Shown here in pieces: positions 20,067 through 28,400 of a stretch of DNA of 64,000 nt. Origin of the DNA: Burkholderiaceae bacterium (GTDB taxonomy: Bacteria; Pseudomonadota; Gammaproteobacteria; Burkholderiales; Burkholderiaceae); assembly GCA_947462685.1 (NCBI GenBank), contig CANHPL010000006.1, positions 1-64,000 on the forward strand. The letters are read 5' to 3'. The position numbers were made by a program, and so were the translations under genes. The notes under the pieces were generated by a model. The model was not told the DNA's origin. It did not search any database and saw only the letters and a list, made by a program, of their open reading frames with translations. The stretch's first letter is position 1. Every line of letters starts with the position of its first letter.

Positions 20067-21467
20067 ATGACCAGTTCTCTAGCAAATATTTTTCCTCGTT
20101 TAAAGCGAGATGTTCCAAAAATTCTTGATCTGGCAATTCCGATTCTTTTAGGTCAACTAGCAGTCATCACCTTTGGTGTGATGGATACAGCAATGGCCGC
20201 ACGATACTCTACTGACGATTTGGCGGCCTTGGGAATGGCCTCATCGATATTTATTAGTATCTATGTTGGCTTAACAGGTATCTTGTCTGCACTAAACGCA
20301 ATCGCCGGTCAACTGTATGGCGCAAATAAACTCCCTGAAATTGGTGAAGACACTAGGCAAACACTTTGGCTGGCGATGTGTACCTCCGCTGTAGGTATTT
20401 TTGTTTTATTACATCCAGGTCCCTTTTTAGCGCTGGGTGATGTCTCTCCAAGTATTGAAGCAAAAGCGCGTCTGTATCTTGAGATTCTGGCTTGGGGCAC
20501 TCCTGGAACCATGATTATGCGGACTTATATGGCGTTACATAACGCCATCTCTAAACCAAAAGTGATTACTAAATTACAAGTCATTGGTCTTTGTTTAAAA
20601 GTACCTCTCAATTATTTATTTATTTTTGGTGGTTTTGGTATTCCTGCGATGGGTGGACCGGGTTGTGCACTTGCATCCGTGATTGTGCAATGGTTTTGGG
20701 TGATTTCAGTTACTGTCTTGATCTGCACGCAAAAAAGTTATCAACCTTACGGCATTTTTTCTAAATTTAGTCTACCGAACTGGCCACGAATCTGGAATAT
20801 CCTCAAATTGGGAGCACCAATCGGTTTTAGTTATTTGATTGAGGTGACTTCATTTGCTTTTATGGCACTTTTTATAGCGCGTTTTGGTACGAGTGTTTTA
20901 GCAGGCCATCAAATTATTGCCAATATGGGCACTGTTCTTTATATGATTCCTTTATCTTTATCGATTGCAACGATGACGGTGATTGCGCAACATCTTGGCG
21001 CTCAACAAACGCGCGATGCTGAGGAGGTAGGTTGGTCTGCTGTTATTTTTATTACTTCTGTGAGTGTGTGTTTAGGTATCCTCGTTTGGTTCTTGCAAGA
21101 TTTTTTACTAGATCTGTATTCACCGAAACCAGAAGCACGCGCTATGGCACATAAATTATTTATCTTTATTGCAATCTACCAAATGGCCGATGCCCTGCAA
21201 GTCACTGCGGCTTTTATTTTGCGAGGTTATCGTGTGGCATTCTGGCCGATGTTCATTTATGCGGGATCATTGTGGGGCGTGGGACTTTTAGGTGGCTACT
21301 TAATGGCCTTCCAAAAAATCCCATTTGTACCAGAGTACTTCCATGGCGCTGCAGGCTTTTGGACTGGGAACAGTATTAGCCTGGCAATTGCTGCCTGCTT
21401 ACTCCTTGCCCTCTTTAAATATACTGCACGAGAAATTAGGCGGAAGGGTGTAGAGCTCCCGCTTTAG
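20067..21467 (+). CDS. MATE family multidrug/Na+ efflux transporter
   Basis: 466 residues with twelve predicted membrane helices. The first repeat starts LDLAIPILLGQLAVITFGVMDTAMA and the second half mirrors it (LKLGAPIGFSYLIEV). The conserved Pro/Gly/Asp pattern in helix 1 (VMDT) is the family signature. MATE proteins export cationic drugs or metabolites in exchange for Na+ or H+; NorM/MdtK is the nearest type. It is probably co-transcribed with the glycosyltransferase gene, and its stop is 5 bp from the convergent Bug gene. Confidence 0.92.
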   Translation: MTSSLANIFPRLKRDVPKILDLAIPILLGQLAVITFGVMDTAMAARYSTDDLAALGMASSIFISIYVGLTGILSALNAIAGQLYGANKLPEIGEDTRQTLWLAMCTSAVGIFVLLHPGPFLALGDVSPSIEAKARLYLEILAWGTPGTMIMRTYMALHNAISKPKVITKLQVIGLCLKVPLNYLFIFGGFGIPAMGGPGCALASVIVQWFWVISVTVLICTQKSYQPYGIFSKFSLPNWPRIWNILKLGAPIGFSYLIEVTSFAFMALFIARFGTSVLAGHQIIANMGTVLYMIPLSLSIATMTVIAQHLGAQQTRDAEEVGWSAVIFITSVSVCLGILVWFLQDFLLDLYSPKPEARAMAHKLFIFIAIYQMADALQVTAAFILRGYRVAFWPMFIYAGSLWGVGLLGGYLMAFQKIPFVPEYFHGAAGFWTGNSISLAIAACLLLALFKYTAREIRRKGVELPL

Positions 21468-21472
21468 ATCAA

Positions 21473-22447
21473 TTATTCAGGGCGGATATTTTGACGCTGG
21501 GCTACTTTGGATAAACTATCAATATCTCTTGCAACCCTTGCCTTAAATTCCATCGGCGAACTGGCGTAAGGCTTGCCGCCAAAATCAATTAAACGTTGTT
21601 TAAAGTCTGGATCATTCGAAATGGCTCGGATCTCTTTATTTAATCGCTCAACAATCGCTGGAGGCATATTAGGTGGTCCAGAGACACCAAGCCAAGATTC
21701 GTAGGTCACACCTGGATAAAGATCCGCAACGGTTTGCGCATTGGCTACTGGGCTAGCGCCTTTAGGGGCTGTTGTAGCTAGCAGTTTGACACGCTTATCT
21801 TTAAGAAGTGATGCGGTAAGTGTCATAGTATCAATCATAATATCCACACGTCCGCCCAATAACTCCTGAAAGGGTTGTGTACCACCTTTAAAGGGCACGT
21901 GTATTACATTGACTTTTGCTTCCGAGAAAGTCCACTCACCTACCAAGTGCATGGCTGACCCAACACCCACGGAAGAGTAGGTATATTTATTGGGTTCATT
22001 CTTAGCAGCTTGTATGAAGTCAGCTAAATTATTAAATTTAGAATCAGGTAACACAGTAAAAGCAATTGGGTAGGTTGTTACCATACTGATCCATGAAAAA
22101 TCATTCACGGGATCATAAGGAAGCTTGGAACGAATTGCTGCAGTACTGGCATGAGCACTCGGCGCAAAATATAAGGTATATCCATCTGGGCTTGCTTTTG
22201 CAGCAAGATCGGTAGCGATGGTTCCACCTGCGCCAGGATGGTTTTCAACAACAACGTTTTGGCCTAAACGTTCACCCAGATTTTTTGCGACTAAGCGCGC
22301 TACGATATCGGAACCTCCGCCTGGTGCATATCCTAACAACATCCGTATCGGCTTATTCGGCCAATTAGTCTCTGCGCTTTTTTGAGCCCAAAGGGTGGAT
22401 GAAAAACCAAGACCTAAACTTAAAATAATCAGTGGTAAGCGTTTCAA
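21473..22447 (-). CDS. Bug/TctC-family periplasmic solute-binding protein
   Basis: About 324 residues. The start is inferred to be TTG at 22447: it directly begins a clean signal peptide (KRLPLIILSLGLGF, ending LWAQ), has GGAG seven bases upstream, and overlaps the stop of the VOC gene as TTGA. The frame is open further up but would overlap the VOC gene by 64 bp. The mature protein shows the Bug hallmarks: WPNKPIRMLLGYAPGGGSD, NVVVENHPGAGG and VHVPFKGGTQP. Bug proteins bind carboxylates; no membrane partner genes are in the window. Confidence 0.88.
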   Translation of the reverse strand: MKRLPLIILSLGLGFSSTLWAQKSAETNWPNKPIRMLLGYAPGGGSDIVARLVAKNLGERLGQNVVVENHPGAGGTIATDLAAKASPDGYTLYFAPSAHASTAAIRSKLPYDPVNDFSWISMVTTYPIAFTVLPDSKFNNLADFIQAAKNEPNKYTYSSVGVGSAMHLVGEWTFSEAKVNVIHVPFKGGTQPFQELLGGRVDIMIDTMTLTASLLKDKRVKLLATTAPKGASPVANAQTVADLYPGVTYESWLGVSGPPNMPPAIVERLNKEIRAISNDPDFKQRLIDFGGKPYASSPMEFKARVARDIDSLSKVAQRQNIRPE

Positions 22448-23013
22448 TGTTGTTCTCCAGGATTCATTTTTAGATGCATCTTTGCCAACCAGTCTTCTCT
22501 TGAACAAAAGCCAGGTCTTGAAGATGCGCTTTGATAAGCAATTTGCATAATGGCTTCTTCAGATAAATCAAAGTCCACCACTTCACGTAATGGCTGCTCA
22601 CAATACCAAGGGGTATCGAAAAAGATCTCAACCCGATTTCCTTCTGGATCGCGAAAGTAAATCGATAAGGCATTGCCATGACAAATACTCACCAAATCGT
22701 GTGTGCCAGAGTTAGCTAATGCACGCTGGCGAAAAATTTTTAAGTAGGTGAGATTCGGGACACGAAACGAAATTTGATTAATGGGATTAAATGTTAATTG
22801 TTCAGGCCTGCCATTGGCCATGACAATTTGATGATGTTCCTTTTCATTCCGACTCAAGAAAACAAGACTAACTGCGCCTAATTGACCTTGATCCGTAATC
22901 TTAAAATCCAATACTGTTTGATAGTAGGTTGACATCTTCTGTATGTCATGCACAGCAAACCCCATATGACTTAATTGCAATGCATCTTGAGGAAGTGAAG
23001 TGCTAATGGTCAT
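22444..23013 (-). CDS. VOC superfamily protein, extradiol-dioxygenase-like
   Basis: 189 residues. A vicinal-oxygen-chelate module opens with LSHMGFAVHDIQKMSTYY; potential metal ligands are that His, a His in the middle (SGTHDLVSICHGN) and the Glu of YFRDPEGNRVEIFFDTPW. The spacing is as in extradiol ring-cleavage dioxygenases and glyalases. It sits in one operon with a Bug binding protein (4-bp TTGA overlap) and a Bug relic, suggesting uptake and breakdown of an aromatic or related carboxylate. The exact reaction is not known. Confidence 0.8.
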   Translation of the reverse strand: MTISTSLPQDALQLSHMGFAVHDIQKMSTYYQTVLDFKITDQGQLGAVSLVFLSRNEKEHHQIVMANGRPEQLTFNPINQISFRVPNLTYLKIFRQRALANSGTHDLVSICHGNALSIYFRDPEGNRVEIFFDTPWYCEQPLREVVDFDLSEEAIMQIAYQSASSRPGFCSREDWLAKMHLKMNPGEQH

Positions 23014-23019
23014 CTCTAA

Positions 23020-23283
23020 TTAATCTGCTTTAATATTATTTTCTTTAATTAATTTGGTGTATTTGACTTTCTCAACTTCGAGAAATTTTTTGGTCTCACC
23101 CATACTCATGGCACCACTTCCACCCGGTGGATAATTAACGGCCACTTTCATCGGTTTGGATGGAAAGTTTTGTGCTTGAACAACACCAACAAACAACAAT
23201 ATAAAAATGAACATTGATTGTTGGATGACCAATTTTTGTTTTTTTAACATCAGTAAAAATTCAATAATTAGACTGAAATTCAA
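23020..23283 (-). pseudogene. Bug/TctC binding-protein relic with a large internal in-frame deletion
   Basis: An 87-codon frame that joins the two ends of a Bug protein. The first part is a signal peptide ending VVQAQ plus the mature N-terminus NFPSKPMKVAVNYPPGGSG. The last part (MGETKKFLEVEKVKYTKLI) matches the C-terminal tail of full Bug proteins; compare MDEFKSFLSSENAKYSKLI in the gene at 52005. Roughly 250 middle residues, including the whole ligand-binding core, are missing. The TTG at 23283 has GGAG upstream; an ATG at 23250 is the alternative start. A small exported peptide could still be made, but binding is impossible. Confidence 0.85.
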
Positions 23284-23400
23284 GATGGTGTCTCCAAATA
23301 TTGTGTTTTAAATTGATTATAATTTTTTGTTAGTAAAATATACTAGCACAACATGTAGTTCATACCAATTAGATTAATCCCTTTTAAGAGACACGCCATT

Positions 23401-24642
23401 ATGCAAGTACCTCAAGCTAGCTCCAAATCAGACCAAACACTTTCTCACAATATGACCCTCCTTGCTCACCATGAACTTGGTGGATTTGGTGGTCTTGGCG
23501 AAGGCATGGGCTTACAAATCACCAAAGATGGTCGTCGCATCATGTGGCTGGCCCACGAATCTGCGCCAAAAAACTTCTCTGGCGTGGACGTTACTGACCC
23601 TAAAAATCCAAAATTGATCGTTCAAACGGATTTACCCCATATGCAACTGCGCTCAAACTCTCTTGATGTTTGGGGCGATCTACTTGCGGTAGCTTACCAA
23701 ACGCAAACGGTAGGTCTTAAACCTGCTGGTGTTGATCTATTTGATGTAAGCGATCCTGAGCATCCTAAACTTCTCTCCCACTTTGATTGCTCAGGTCCGT
23801 TCTCCCGAGGAGTGCATGCTTTATGGTTCGTGGATGGTAAATATATTCATATGTCTTCGGGGTCCGGGGATTTTGAACCGACTCACCCATTAGATGATCA
23901 GTTCTATCGTATTTTGGATGTCTCAGATCCGAAAAATCCGGTAGAAGCTGGTCGTTGGTGGTATCCAGGAACTCGTGTAGGTGACTCAGCCCCTCCACCA
24001 GCTCGTCATCCGAAATTTGACACAGGCTACCGCGTACATAACACCAATGTTTTCCCGCGCGAACCACACCGTGCATATGTGGGCTATATCGATGGTGGAG
24101 CTTTTGTTTTAGATATTTCGGATATGAAAAATATTCAAGTCGTTTCTCATTGGAATCACTCTCCACCGCTCAATGGCTTTATTCATACAGTACTGCCTTT
24201 ATTTGATCGCAAATTATGGATTGTGAGTGATGAGTGTGTGTTTGACGACGGGATCGATTGGCCGAAATTGGTCTGGGTCATCGATAGTAGTGATGAAAAA
24301 AACCCCCTATCCATCTCCACTTTCCCAATGCCTCCTGTTGAGGTATTTAGTAAACGTGGTGGACGCTATGGCGCGCACAATCTGCATGAAAATCTCCCAG
24401 TACCTGGATCCTTTTATTCCGACACGATCATTATTGGTACCTTCTTTAATGGTGGTATTCGGGTATTTGATACCACCGATCCTTACCGTGTAGAAGAAAT
24501 CGCCTACTATGTTCCTGGAGCCCCTAAACTCTCTCCAGCAGGCGCAGTGCAAATCAACGATGTCTATGTGGATGAAAATTCTATCGTGTATGGAGTTGAT
24601 CGTTTTGGTGGCGGTCTATACATCTTGGAGATGAATATTTAA
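23401..24642 (+). CDS. LVIVD-repeat beta-propeller protein
   Basis: 413 residues. Repeats of the type G-V-D-x-x-D-V-S-D-P-x-x-P-x-L recur (FSGVDVTDPKNPKL, AGVDLFDVSDPEHPKL, FYRILDVSDPKNPVE, AFVLDISDMKNIQV, IRVFDTTDPYRVEE), each with the strand pattern of an LVIVD blade, so a seven-bladed propeller is likely. No signal peptide is visible, so it is probably cytoplasmic. The stop lies 4 bp from the start of the COG0523 GTPase gene, indicating an operon. Function is unknown; the family often has scaffold or metal-linked roles. Confidence 0.83.
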   Translation: MQVPQASSKSDQTLSHNMTLLAHHELGGFGGLGEGMGLQITKDGRRIMWLAHESAPKNFSGVDVTDPKNPKLIVQTDLPHMQLRSNSLDVWGDLLAVAYQTQTVGLKPAGVDLFDVSDPEHPKLLSHFDCSGPFSRGVHALWFVDGKYIHMSSGSGDFEPTHPLDDQFYRILDVSDPKNPVEAGRWWYPGTRVGDSAPPPARHPKFDTGYRVHNTNVFPREPHRAYVGYIDGGAFVLDISDMKNIQVVSHWNHSPPLNGFIHTVLPLFDRKLWIVSDECVFDDGIDWPKLVWVIDSSDEKNPLSISTFPMPPVEVFSKRGGRYGAHNLHENLPVPGSFYSDTIIIGTFFNGGIRVFDTTDPYRVEEIAYYVPGAPKLSPAGAVQINDVYVDENSIVYGVDRFGGGLYILEMNI

Positions 24643-24646
24643 TCCC

Positions 24647-25672
24647 ATGAATTTTCAAAGGGATCCACTTGCTAGCAAAATTCCAGTAACCATCATTACT
24701 GGTTTTTTGGGTAGTGGTAAAACCACTCTAATTTCTGAATTGGTGCGTCACCCTGAAATGAATCGTGTCGCACTCGTTATTAACGAGGTTGGTGAAATCG
24801 GTATTGACCACGATTTGATTGAACGCTCAACAGAAAATATTTCTCTTTTATCCAATGGTTGCATTTGCTGCTCGGTAAGAACGGATATGCAAGAAACTCT
24901 GCGTGATTTATTTGCGAAGCGCTCCGTAGGTGAAGTCTTTGATTTTGACCGTGTCATTATAGAAACGACAGGTCTTGCAGATCCTGCACCGGTTCTACAA
25001 ACCTTAGTGAGCGATACATTGTTAGAAGCGCAATTTCGGTTTGATGGCTTAGTAACTCTAGTGGATGTCGTAAATTATCCTGTCATGGTTCATACTCAAA
25101 AAGAAATCATTAAACAAATTGCGATTGCAGATAAGATATTTTTAACGAAAAGTGATTTAATCGACTCTTCAGGGCTAGAGATGATTCAAAATCAACTACG
25201 GGAGTTAAATTCAAGTGCGCCTATGATTATGGTTACTCAGGGTAAGGTTTCTCCGATGGAGCTAATGAACTTGGGCTTATCTTCCACCAAGTCCTCTAGC
25301 AAAATTCTATCTTTCTTAGGGGAACAAACTGAATCTGGTAGATATTTAGGTCAGTTTGTACAAGCTCATGACTCTGGCATACAAACCCTTTCACTGCGGT
25401 TTGCTGATCCTTTTACATGGGAAGCTTTCTCGAGCGCTCTTGATTTACTCAGTAATCTGCGTGGCCCTGATTTACTTCGAATGAAAGGCATTATCAACGT
25501 ATCGGGTCAGCCTGTCGTAGTGCAGGGCGTACAACATATCTTTCACCCTCCTGTTCACTTAAAAGATTGGCCGAGTAACGATCATGATTCAAGAATGGTA
25601 TTTATTACCCGTCATATGGATGCACAGTTAATCCGAAATTTATTTGATACTGTGCGCTTATTGAACCATTAA
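24647..25672 (+). CDS. COG0523 / CobW-like G3E GTPase
   Basis: 341 residues. Walker A is GFLGSGKTTLI at about residues 19-29. The metal-binding CxCC motif is in NGCICCSVRTDM. Switch regions include ETTGLADPAPV, and the guanine-specificity loop is LTKSDLID. The C-terminal CobW_C domain ends with FITRHMDAQLIRNLF. These proteins deliver metals (Zn, Co, Ni, Fe) to client enzymes at the cost of GTP. No His-rich tail is present. Pairing with the LVIVD protein suggests a metal-dependent client in this pathway, but no Zur-type operator was identified. Confidence 0.9.
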   Translation: MNFQRDPLASKIPVTIITGFLGSGKTTLISELVRHPEMNRVALVINEVGEIGIDHDLIERSTENISLLSNGCICCSVRTDMQETLRDLFAKRSVGEVFDFDRVIIETTGLADPAPVLQTLVSDTLLEAQFRFDGLVTLVDVVNYPVMVHTQKEIIKQIAIADKIFLTKSDLIDSSGLEMIQNQLRELNSSAPMIMVTQGKVSPMELMNLGLSSTKSSSKILSFLGEQTESGRYLGQFVQAHDSGIQTLSLRFADPFTWEAFSSALDLLSNLRGPDLLRMKGIINVSGQPVVVQGVQHIFHPPVHLKDWPSNDHDSRMVFITRHMDAQLIRNLFDTVRLLNH

Positions 25673-25851
25673 AGATTTTTCTTTAACCAGTCAATAAAGG
25701 ACTCTTCTAGCAGGAGATCTTTTTTAAGTTAGCCCATAAAACTAGTATTATTTTAGATAAATCATATTCTCTATGAACAAATTTCAATTTTTAGTACACA
25801 AATCTTATATATCTTGATTACAATAATTCAACAATACTTTGGAGAACACAC

Positions 25852-26742
25852 ATGAACGACTTCATCAACGATACACAAGCATTAATCCCAGCATCTTCTT
25901 TCAATCGCCGCGACTTTATGAAAACTTCTGCTTTAGGCGGTCTTGGCTATGCCGTTGCTTCTGCGCCAGTGATGGCACAAGCGATTAAAACAGACTTTAG
26001 TGGCTTGAAATGCTCTGATGAAACTATAGTTTATGGTGACTCGAAATTACCGATTTATGTTGCTAGACCTGAAAATGCAAAAGGTCCTTTACCAGTCATG
26101 ATTGTCGTTAGCGAAATTTTTGGTGTACATGAGTACATCGCAGATGTAGCAAGGCGTTTTGCCAAGCTTGGATACCTAGCCATCGCTCCTGAGTTCTTTT
26201 ACCGTGCAGGTAATCCTCAACAAATTGCCACGATTGCTCAAATTCAAAGTGATATCGTGGCAAAAACTCCTGATCAACAGGTATTAACTGATGTCAAAGA
26301 AACCCTCAACTGGGCCAAAGCACATGGTGGGAATATGTCACGTGTGGGTATTAATGGGTTTTGCTGGGGTGGGCGCATTGTTTGGCTTACTTGTGAATCA
26401 CTACCAGGAATCAAAGCAGGTGTTGCTTGGTATGGTCGTTTAACGGGAACTAAATCAGCCAATTTCCCTAATCATCCGATCGATCTAGTTACTCAATTAA
26501 AAGCCCCCGTTTTAGGTCTTTATGGCGCAAAAGATACAGGTATTTCTGTTAGTACTGTGGCTGAAATGCAAGAAGCCTTAGGCAAGGAAAAAACTAACCG
26601 TGCAGCACAGCAGTCACAATTTGTTCTTTACTCTGCAGCTGGTCATGCCTTCCATGCAGATTATCGACCAAGTTATCTTCCTGCAGCGGCTGCAGATGGT
26701 TGGGATAAGGCAGTAGCTTGGTTCAAAGAAAAAGGTGTTTAA
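25852..26742 (+). CDS. Tat-exported dienelactone hydrolase family protein
   Basis: 296 residues. The N-terminus carries a twin-arginine signal (NRRDFMKTSALGG, ending VMAQA), so the folded protein is exported. The alpha/beta hydrolase core has the nucleophile loop GFCWGG (Cys, as in dienelactone hydrolase), an acid in LYGAKDTG and the His in AAGHAFHADYRPSY. The protein may act on lactones, esters or related periplasmic compounds; the substrate is unknown. GGAGAACACAC before the ATG is a good ribosome site. The stop overlaps the end of the convergent YeeE/YedE gene by 4 bp. Confidence 0.9.
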   Translation: MNDFINDTQALIPASSFNRRDFMKTSALGGLGYAVASAPVMAQAIKTDFSGLKCSDETIVYGDSKLPIYVARPENAKGPLPVMIVVSEIFGVHEYIADVARRFAKLGYLAIAPEFFYRAGNPQQIATIAQIQSDIVAKTPDQQVLTDVKETLNWAKAHGGNMSRVGINGFCWGGRIVWLTCESLPGIKAGVAWYGRLTGTKSANFPNHPIDLVTQLKAPVLGLYGAKDTGISVSTVAEMQEALGKEKTNRAAQQSQFVLYSAAGHAFHADYRPSYLPAAAADGWDKAVAWFKEKGV

Positions 26743-27839
26743 GTTGACCGTTCTAAATACCGTAACCCTAAAAATACACCAAGAATCATCCCAGCTACAG
26801 TAATAAACGAAGATAAGGCTAAAGTGGACATGCCACTTAAGCCTTGTCCAAATGTGCAACCCAAAGCAGTAACTCCACCAATCCCCATCAATGCGCCGCC
26901 TATCAGATGATTGAGGGTATCCGTCGTATTGGAAAACCCTTGCAGACGCCATTGTCCTCTTAGCAATGCACTAACAGATGATCCAACGATGATACCTAGA
27001 GCAATTACTATCGCAAAACTCAGCGTTTTAGAGGTATCGCTAAACAACGTTAAATAATCTAAAAGATACGCCATCGGCGCTACTAAGGAGGCGCTCTCCA
27101 TACGTCCGCTATTAGTGGCAATAAAAAGAGGCTCTAAGGTATTCGGATCTTCCGGCACAAATCCTACATGACCGGAAATGAACCAAAATCCAAGAATCAC
27201 AAAACCAACGAGCACACTCACCCACCACTCCCCATGTTTACGAAATTCGCTATCTTTAAAAGCAAAGAGTAATAACATCAGTCCAAAAAGAAGGCTAATA
27301 ACGAGTGATAAAACTGGAATTTGTACTGGTAAAACTTGATTCAATAATGAAGCTAGATCCTGATGAGTCGGTAATTGAACAAAAATACGGTCGACAGTTT
27401 CCACGCGTATGACGCCAAATACTCCACGCAATGTCATTTGCGCAAATATACCCATCATGATCAATACGATAAAAGATTTAAGACTACCAGCACCTAAACG
27501 TACGAGGTTTTTAGCGCCACAACCGGAGGCAATGGACATACCGATCCCAAATAAGATACCACCAACAATATGCGATAACCAGAGTAATTTAGAGTTTGTG
27601 TAGATGGTTTGATGAATATCAATCCATCCCTCAAGAAATAAAAGATTAGTACCTACAACAGCAATAGCAAGTGCGATACACCACTGACGCGCACGACTCC
27701 AAGACTGCATCACAAATACATCACTGATCGCCCCCATGGAACAAAACTGCGTTCTTTGCATAGCAAAGCCTAAAATACAAGCTAGCAAAAAAGCGCTTGA
27801 TAAAATGATGAATTTTAATTGGAGGAGATCTGACATCAT
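26739..27839 (-). CDS. YeeE/YedE (TsuA-like) sulfur-compound transporter
   Basis: 366 residues, about nine to ten membrane helices. Three conserved cysteines sit in the expected settings: QRTQFCSMGAI near the N-terminus, ASGCGAKNLVR in the middle and ALGCTFGQGLSG near the C-terminus. These line the thiosulfate path in TsuA. Import of thiosulfate or another sulfur compound is therefore likely. Two adjacent ATG codons are possible starts. It is followed on the same strand by no sulfur gene (no TusA-like neighbour seen). Confidence 0.9.
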   Translation of the reverse strand: MMSDLLQLKFIILSSAFLLACILGFAMQRTQFCSMGAISDVFVMQSWSRARQWCIALAIAVVGTNLLFLEGWIDIHQTIYTNSKLLWLSHIVGGILFGIGMSIASGCGAKNLVRLGAGSLKSFIVLIMMGIFAQMTLRGVFGVIRVETVDRIFVQLPTHQDLASLLNQVLPVQIPVLSLVISLLFGLMLLLFAFKDSEFRKHGEWWVSVLVGFVILGFWFISGHVGFVPEDPNTLEPLFIATNSGRMESASLVAPMAYLLDYLTLFSDTSKTLSFAIVIALGIIVGSSVSALLRGQWRLQGFSNTTDTLNHLIGGALMGIGGVTALGCTFGQGLSGMSTLALSSFITVAGMILGVFLGLRYLERST

Positions 27840-27866
27840 CGTATTTTACTACTGTGCCGGTTTAGG

Positions 27867-28256
27867 CTACAAAACACATGCGTTGCCAGTGGCATTGACA
27901 TGGGCCACGCGTTTATTTTGAATGGTAAATGTGGTTCTACATTCACTTGTATAAGAATATCCAGGGCTACCTGGAATCGGTCTCGTAAATACAGCATCAC
28001 CTTGCCGAATCACTTGAACTGAAGAAGGTGTTGGTGGGATGTGATTTTGCTGAACTTTTTCATAGGTCAAATACTTTGCCTGATCGGTCTGGTAATGATT
28101 GGTGGGTGCTCCCCAAGTAGCGATAAGGACATCTTCGTCAACCCCTACCCATTGATTAATCATTTTGGAATATTTTTCAGCAGATACGCACCCTGTAAGG
28201 AGTGTTGTGCATGTGCCAAGAATCAGGAAGCAAGAGATTATAAAAATTTTTTGCAT
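27867..28256 (-). CDS. Small outer-membrane-type lipoprotein
   Basis: About 129 residues from the ATG at 28256. A signal peptide ends in the lipobox LLTGC. The mature part contains WVGVDEDVLIATWGAPTNHY, a pattern common in small proteobacterial lipoproteins of the SmpA/YfjS-like kind, where W-G-x-P marks the fold. The C-terminus has a Cys pair (SECRTTF and GNACVL) likely to form a disulfide. The frame extends eight codons upstream, but the shorter form gives a proper signal sequence. It lies just upstream of the YeeE gene; the function is unknown. Confidence 0.75.
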   Translation of the reverse strand: MQKIFIISCFLILGTCTTLLTGCVSAEKYSKMINQWVGVDEDVLIATWGAPTNHYQTDQAKYLTYEKVQQNHIPPTPSSVQVIRQGDAVFTRPIPGSPGYSYTSECRTTFTIQNKRVAHVNATGNACVL

Positions 28257-28400
28257 GTCAGACCTTATTGAATGAATCAATTATAAAAGTATATTGTCTA
28301 AGAAATATATTAGCTTAAAAATTAGTATTGAAATATATACAAGATCAGTTCGCCAAATTCAAAACGACAAAATTCAAAAAAATCCTTAACGTACTTAAGA

